NCBI GenBank assembly: GCA_020629815.1
Contig: JAHDCN010000083.1
Location: 1-10,626, forward strand
Length of the DNA stretch: 10,626 nt
Reading direction: 5' to 3'
Origin: Verrucomicrobiota bacterium
GTDB taxonomy: Bacteria > Verrucomicrobiota > Verrucomicrobiia > Verrucomicrobiales > DEV007
A program made the position numbers and the translations under genes. The notes under the pieces were generated by a model, which was given only the letters and a program-made list of their open reading frames with translations, was not told the DNA's origin and did no database searches. This document shows, in pieces, positions 7,407 to 10,626 of the stretch (position 1 is its first letter; the number at the start of each line of letters is the position of its first letter).

Positions 7407-8636
7407 CTAAGGAATCACCAGTTCGCCTTTTCCAAAATCACTCCACATCGTAGCAATAGACCGGTTCGGTAACCACGTCTTGCCTTCCTCAGAAGCCTCT
7501 GCAGGATCCTCAATAGCCTCGAACTCGAAGGTCTCGAGATCCCCGGAATAGCCTTTTCCACTTAGCGGCTTCAGCGACCAGATTCCATCTTTCGCAGCAG
7601 ACTCAGGCACCCTTTCCTTCCACATCTCTTCGAGAAAACTTCGTCCGTAAAACCCAAGCTCACGTGACCTCGCATCTCTACCGCGATGCTCCACTGCATG
7701 AATCCAGGAAGGATTCAACTCCCGGTTCTTTTCTAAAACTTCCTCCAACTTGTGCGTAGCATTCCAGCGTTCCGGGTCTTCATTGTATTCCCCCTGAATG
7801 AACAACACTGGCACTTTAGCAGATTCCGGAGAAACCGGATGAGCATAAAAAGCCCCGTTGGCAGCCACAGCGGCAACGATCTGAGACGGATATGCTTGCG
7901 TAAAGTTATAGGCAAACGCTGCACCAATTCTGCCGACGCCGTACACCGCTATCGGCAATTTCTCCAAACCGGGATTTTCAGAGTGATCTGCGAACGTGTT
8001 CAATGCAGAAAAGAAAGCCCCTCCGCTCTTCTTTTCTGCAAATACGAAATCATCAACCTTGCCCGGCTCAGGATCACGAACAGGAGCGTCGTAACCGACA
8101 ACAGCTAGACCAAATTCCTTTTGCAGGGGGCCAAATGGCCCCGTATTTCGAAAACCGCGTGAGATAAAAACCGAAGAGTTCCCATCTCCAATCGAAATCA
8201 ACAAAACCCCCTTAGCTTTTCCATCAGGCATTTGGGCTAAAAATTTGATCCCGCCAGAGCTGGTTTCATAAAAGCCATTCTGTTTTTTGTTCGGATTACC
8301 TTTCTTCACCTTGGTAGGATCAAAGAACGAGCCAAGATTGAGCTCAGTTTCTTTACCTTCGTTTTTTGCAGCCAAATAGGCGGCGTGAATATCAGGCTGG
8401 TCAGTCTTCAGTGATTCCAGATCGAGTTTATCCCAGGTAATTCCCACGAGAGGTCCATCTGCCACCATCTGAACGGTGATACCCTTTTCCGAAGCGGCCT
8501 TGATGCCCAAAAATTCTACCGTTCGCCCATTGGCTCCCTGCAACGCCACTGCTTTGGCCCCCTCCGACGGTGGCTCTTCCTGCGCTTGCAAGATCAAACC
8601 GAACAACAAAACGAAAAAGAGAACCCCCACTCTCAT
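7407..8636 (-). CDS. Exported SHD1-like plus alpha/beta-hydrolase-like protein, probably without catalytic serine
   Basis: The product is 409 residues. Residues 1-18 form a signal peptide (cleavage near LQAQ). Residues about 29-90 (GRTVEFLGIKAASEKGITV, then WDKLDLESL and a short helix) resemble the SHD1-like beta-barrel module often found in exported PVC proteins. Residues about 140-340 look like an alpha/beta hydrolase: strand GVLLISIGDG (143-152), the elbow AVYGVGRIGAAFAY (230-243), strand PVLFIQGEYNED (276-287) near the expected acid, and WIHAVEHRGR (311-320) near the expected histidine. At the elbow the usual G-x-S-x-G reads G233-V-G235-R-I-G238, so the nucleophile position seems to be glycine. 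The protein may be a binding or structural paralogue rather than an esterase. It follows the lactonase by 31 bases and probably shares its transcript. No strong Shine-Dalgarno is visible. Domain calls are by eye; biological role unknown. Confidence 0.8.
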   Translation of the reverse strand: MRVGVLFFVLLFGLILQAQEEPPSEGAKAVALQGANGRTVEFLGIKAASEKGITVQMVADGPLVGITWDKLDLESLKTDQPDIHAAYLAAKNEGKETELNLGSFFDPTKVKKGNPNKKQNGFYETSSGGIKFLAQMPDGKAKGVLLISIGDGNSSVFISRGFRNTGPFGPLQKEFGLAVVGYDAPVRDPEPGKVDDFVFAEKKSGGAFFSALNTFADHSENPGLEKLPIAVYGVGRIGAAFAYNFTQAYPSQIVAAVAANGAFYAHPVSPESAKVPVLFIQGEYNEDPERWNATHKLEEVLEKNRELNPSWIHAVEHRGRDARSRELGFYGRSFLEEMWKERVPESAAKDGIWSLKPLSGKGYSGDLETFEFEAIEDPAEASEEGKTWLPNRSIATMWSDFGKGELVIP

Positions 8637-8667
8637 TCGAGAGTTGTATCAATTTTCCGCAATCTGT

Positions 8668-9741
8668 TCAATCACGAAACTGAACCCCCAATACCCATGC
8701 CGGGCTCGCACCACACTCCATAGTCGCAACCCGCTTCAGGGTCCCCGCCTGTTTCTCCCGGGAGTAGATGGCGAGGGTATTGCTACGCTGCCCCGCTGCA
8801 ACCATCCAGTTTTCCCCACCGGGAATCAGGTTAAATGAACGCGGAATATGCTCCGTCGGCTCCTGTCCCAGTGAAGTAATTTCACCAGTCTCGGGATCGA
8901 TGGAAAAAATTGCGATACTGTCGTGCCCGCGGTTTGAAGCGTAGACGAATCTTCCGTCTTTGCTTATTTCGATGTCAGCACAGGAGCCTTCTTTGGGATC
9001 CCAGCTGGACGGCACAGTGGAAACGGTCTGCTTGGCTTCGAGGGTGCCCTTCTCGATATCGTAGTGGCAAAAAGTGACGCTCTTACTCTGCTCATTCACA
9101 AAGTAGAGCCACTTTCCATTTGGATGAAACTGCAAGTGACGAGGGCCATCGCCTTCTCCTGCGATCAATGCAGGCGGATCATTCAACTCGAGTCGTCCCG
9201 ATTCAGCATTAAAGCGAAACTGGGTCACTTTGTTCAGTTCCACAGGATGTGGTACAAAAGCAAAGCGATTGTCCGGACTGGTTTGGACGCAATGCGCCTT
9301 CCGGCCGATATCCTCGACCTGAACCGGCTCACCCGAGACGACTCCGTTTTCAATCTTGCTAACGCTGGCCAACCCCTCACCATAGTAGGCCGCCAGCAAC
9401 CATTTCCCGGTCTGATCCGGCCAAATGTAGGCAGCGCTGCCTGCTGCTTTGGCCTTGGAAACAGGCGTCAGCAACCCTGTCTTTTTGTCCACAGACAGCG
9501 TAGCGAACTCGTGATTTCCCCGAACTGCTGCGTGCAGAAATTTCTGGTCGGCACTGAGTGCCAAACAGCCAACAGCACCATCCACATTCGTTTCTCCCAC
9601 TCGTTTCAAATCGCCGTTCGCCTGATCAAACGAGAAAACAGCTATCCTCTGGTCTTTTGATTCGGAAACATACACGAAGGTGTCCGCTAACAGCGGTGAT
9701 ACGAATAACGAAACCGAGAGAATAAATGCTGCTATTTTCAT
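8668..9741 (-). CDS. Exported lactonase, 6-phosphogluconolactonase-type seven-bladed beta-propeller
   Basis: The product is 357 residues with a signal peptide (MKIAAFILSVSLFVSPLLA, cleavage after A19). The mature protein starts at once with the first blade, TFVYVSESKDQRIAVFSFD (21-39). The lactonase family (PF10282, YbhE/Pgl type) is shown by blade motifs: HCVQTSPDNRFAFVPHP (150-166), GPRHLQFHPNGKWLYFVNE (199-217), ADIEISKDGRFVYASNRG (255-272) and RSFNLIPGGENWMVAAGQ (301-318). Cytoplasmic Pgl opens 6-phosphogluconolactone. This copy is predicted to be secreted, so a non-phosphorylated aldonolactone or another lactone in the periplasm is more likely. It starts 25 bases after the stop of the dehydrogenase-azurin gene and is followed 31 bases later by the hydrolase-like gene. 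Co-transcription with the dehydrogenase suggests it handles that enzyme's lactone product (inference). Some family members act on other substrates or have no known activity. Confidence 0.9.
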   Translation of the reverse strand: MKIAAFILSVSLFVSPLLADTFVYVSESKDQRIAVFSFDQANGDLKRVGETNVDGAVGCLALSADQKFLHAAVRGNHEFATLSVDKKTGLLTPVSKAKAAGSAAYIWPDQTGKWLLAAYYGEGLASVSKIENGVVSGEPVQVEDIGRKAHCVQTSPDNRFAFVPHPVELNKVTQFRFNAESGRLELNDPPALIAGEGDGPRHLQFHPNGKWLYFVNEQSKSVTFCHYDIEKGTLEAKQTVSTVPSSWDPKEGSCADIEISKDGRFVYASNRGHDSIAIFSIDPETGEITSLGQEPTEHIPRSFNLIPGGENWMVAAGQRSNTLAIYSREKQAGTLKRVATMECGASPAWVLGVQFRD

Positions 9742-9766
9742 CGTTTCGGGAACCCGTCAGCCTGAT

Positions 9767-10626
9767 TTACTTCACCACTTTCATCACCCCACGCATCAGG
9801 ACTGCGTGCCCGGGGAAGGTACAAACGAATTCGTGCTCACCCACTTCTGTTGGTGCCGTGAATTCGAAAGTCTCTTCCTGGCCGTTATCCAACATTTTCG
9901 AGTGAGCGATGATCTTATCGCTTTCCGGAATGAACTGCTTGGCAAAACCTTCAGATCCTAAAGCCAAAGCGGCCTGAGCGATCTCGTTGCCGGCCTTCCC
10001 TTTTACGAAAACGATGTTGTGAGGCATGAAGTCCGGATTTACAAAATCCACTTTCACCTTCTTGCCTGCTTTCACTTCGAAACTGGTGAAATCGTAGAGC
10101 ATTCTTTCGACAATAGTAACGATGCGAACGTGAACGCCGTCTGCATTTTGGGACAGCAGCCCACCCTTCTCGACTTCGCCGTGATCGTCTTCCACTACCG
10201 CCTGACTGCCCAGTGCGGGGTCAGCTACAGTCCAGTGATGGTTCACAGTTGCAGCTGCAATGGCTGCATGCGGGTTTTTCGAAGCCATTACCTGCTTAAG
10301 CAACTTCATATTTCGCTCGTTATGTTGCTGATGAACCCAGAGTCCTTCCAGGAAATGGTGGGCATGTTCCGGATTTTCCGGATCGAACTTTGCCAGCCAT
10401 TTGTTACAAGCAGCAATTACATCTTTTGTAGGGCGCTCGCTCAACTCCACCCGGGTCCGATGGCGAACCCCGTCAATTGGATGCTCCAGATTTGCCATCA
10501 ATTTGTCCAGCGGCTGCCCGTCGATTTCCACTGGCTTCTGCAAAGGTTTTTTGGTGTTCACGATTCGGTACACACGACCATGTTTGTGGTCACGCTCGGG
10601 GTCTCGAATATTGTGCTGCATATGGC
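9767..10626 (-). CDS. PVC-type dehydrogenase C-terminus with HEAT-like region and azurin-like copper domain (5' end outside window)
   Basis: The reading frame is open to the window edge, so only the C-terminal part is seen. The codon before the first visible Met is His, giving HMQHNIRDPERDHKHGRVYR. That matches the closing segment of the PVC membrane-bound dehydrogenase domain (TIGR02604-like beta-propeller), so the Met is not the start. Numbering from that Met, residues about 40-130 are helical and HEAT-like (FLEGLWVHQQH at 90-100, a phrase typical of these proteins). From about 165 to 284 lies an azurin/auracyanin-like cupredoxin. Its type 1 copper ligands all appear present: H201 (FMPHN), C267 and H272 (CTFPGH), M276 (LM). 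No CXXCH haem motif occurs in the visible part. The protein is probably periplasmic or surface-bound and oxidises a sugar or alcohol, passing electrons to copper. It heads a likely operon with the lactonase and hydrolase-like genes. Substrate unknown. Confidence 0.9.
   Translation of the reverse strand, partial: HMQHNIRDPERDHKHGRVYRIVNTKKPLQKPVEIDGQPLDKLMANLEHPIDGVRHRTRVELSERPTKDVIAACNKWLAKFDPENPEHAHHFLEGLWVHQQHNERNMKLLKQVMASKNPHAAIAAATVNHHWTVADPALGSQAVVEDDHGEVEKGGLLSQNADGVHVRIVTIVERMLYDFTSFEVKAGKKVKVDFVNPDFMPHNIVFVKGKAGNEIAQAALALGSEGFAKQFIPESDKIIAHSKMLDNGQEETFEFTAPTEVGEHEFVCTFPGHAVLMRGVMKVVK

Noticed and set aside
9064..9660. Long plus-strand open frame (198 codons) opposite the lactonase gene
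   Set aside because: The minus strand encodes a complete beta-propeller with family motifs throughout; the plus-strand translation shows no domain.
10619..10621. ATG as the true start of the copper-domain gene
   Set aside because: The upstream codon is in frame and encodes His, which completes the conserved HMQHN phrase inside the PVC dehydrogenase domain; the gene is cut by the window edge.

Overview
The window most likely comes from a bacterium of the PVC group, with Verrucomicrobiota favoured over Planctomycetota. The clearest pointer is the gene cut by the right edge. Its visible start resembles the end of the PVC-type membrane-bound dehydrogenase domain (HMQHNIRDPERDHKHGR), and a HEAT-like helical stretch follows. 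A secreted protein with an SHD1-like N-terminus and several other exported proteins fit the same group. Base composition is moderate in the genes and drops sharply in two intergenic stretches. No RNA genes, insertion sequences or CRISPR arrays are visible.

Layout from left to right. A small exported protein lies on the plus strand (69-617). Everything after it is on the minus strand. It converges, with a 6-base gap, on a secreted glycosyl-hydrolase-like protein of the YngK/GHL10 type (624-2240), and both stop codons sit inside a nested hairpin that looks like a shared terminator. An AT-rich spacer with two inverted repeats (2241-2424) separates that gene from a tight four-gene polysaccharide operon read right to left from 7257 to 2425. 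Its order is polyprenyl-phosphate sugar-1-phosphate transferase, O-antigen ligase/polymerase-like membrane protein, NodB-type polysaccharide deacetylase, then GT4 glycosyltransferase. The junctions overlap by 1, 4 and 4 bases. A second AT-rich spacer (7258-7406) probably holds the operon's promoter.

The right part (7407-10626) is a second minus-strand cluster with gaps of 25 and 31 bases. It is transcribed as the PVC dehydrogenase with a C-terminal azurin-like copper domain, then an exported 6-phosphogluconolactonase-type beta-propeller, then an exported alpha/beta-hydrolase-like protein whose nucleophile position appears to be glycine.

How the genes may work together (inference): the polysaccharide operon would load a first sugar phosphate on undecaprenyl phosphate, extend it, deacetylate it and polymerise or ligate it. 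The flippase and export genes would have to lie elsewhere. The right cluster looks like a periplasmic oxidation module, in which a sugar or alcohol dehydrogenase passes electrons to a built-in copper site and the resulting lactone is opened by the neighbouring lactonase. The most interesting points are the azurin fusion, the possible dehydrogenase-lactonase pairing, the apparently inactive hydrolase, and the hairpin containing two convergent stop codons.
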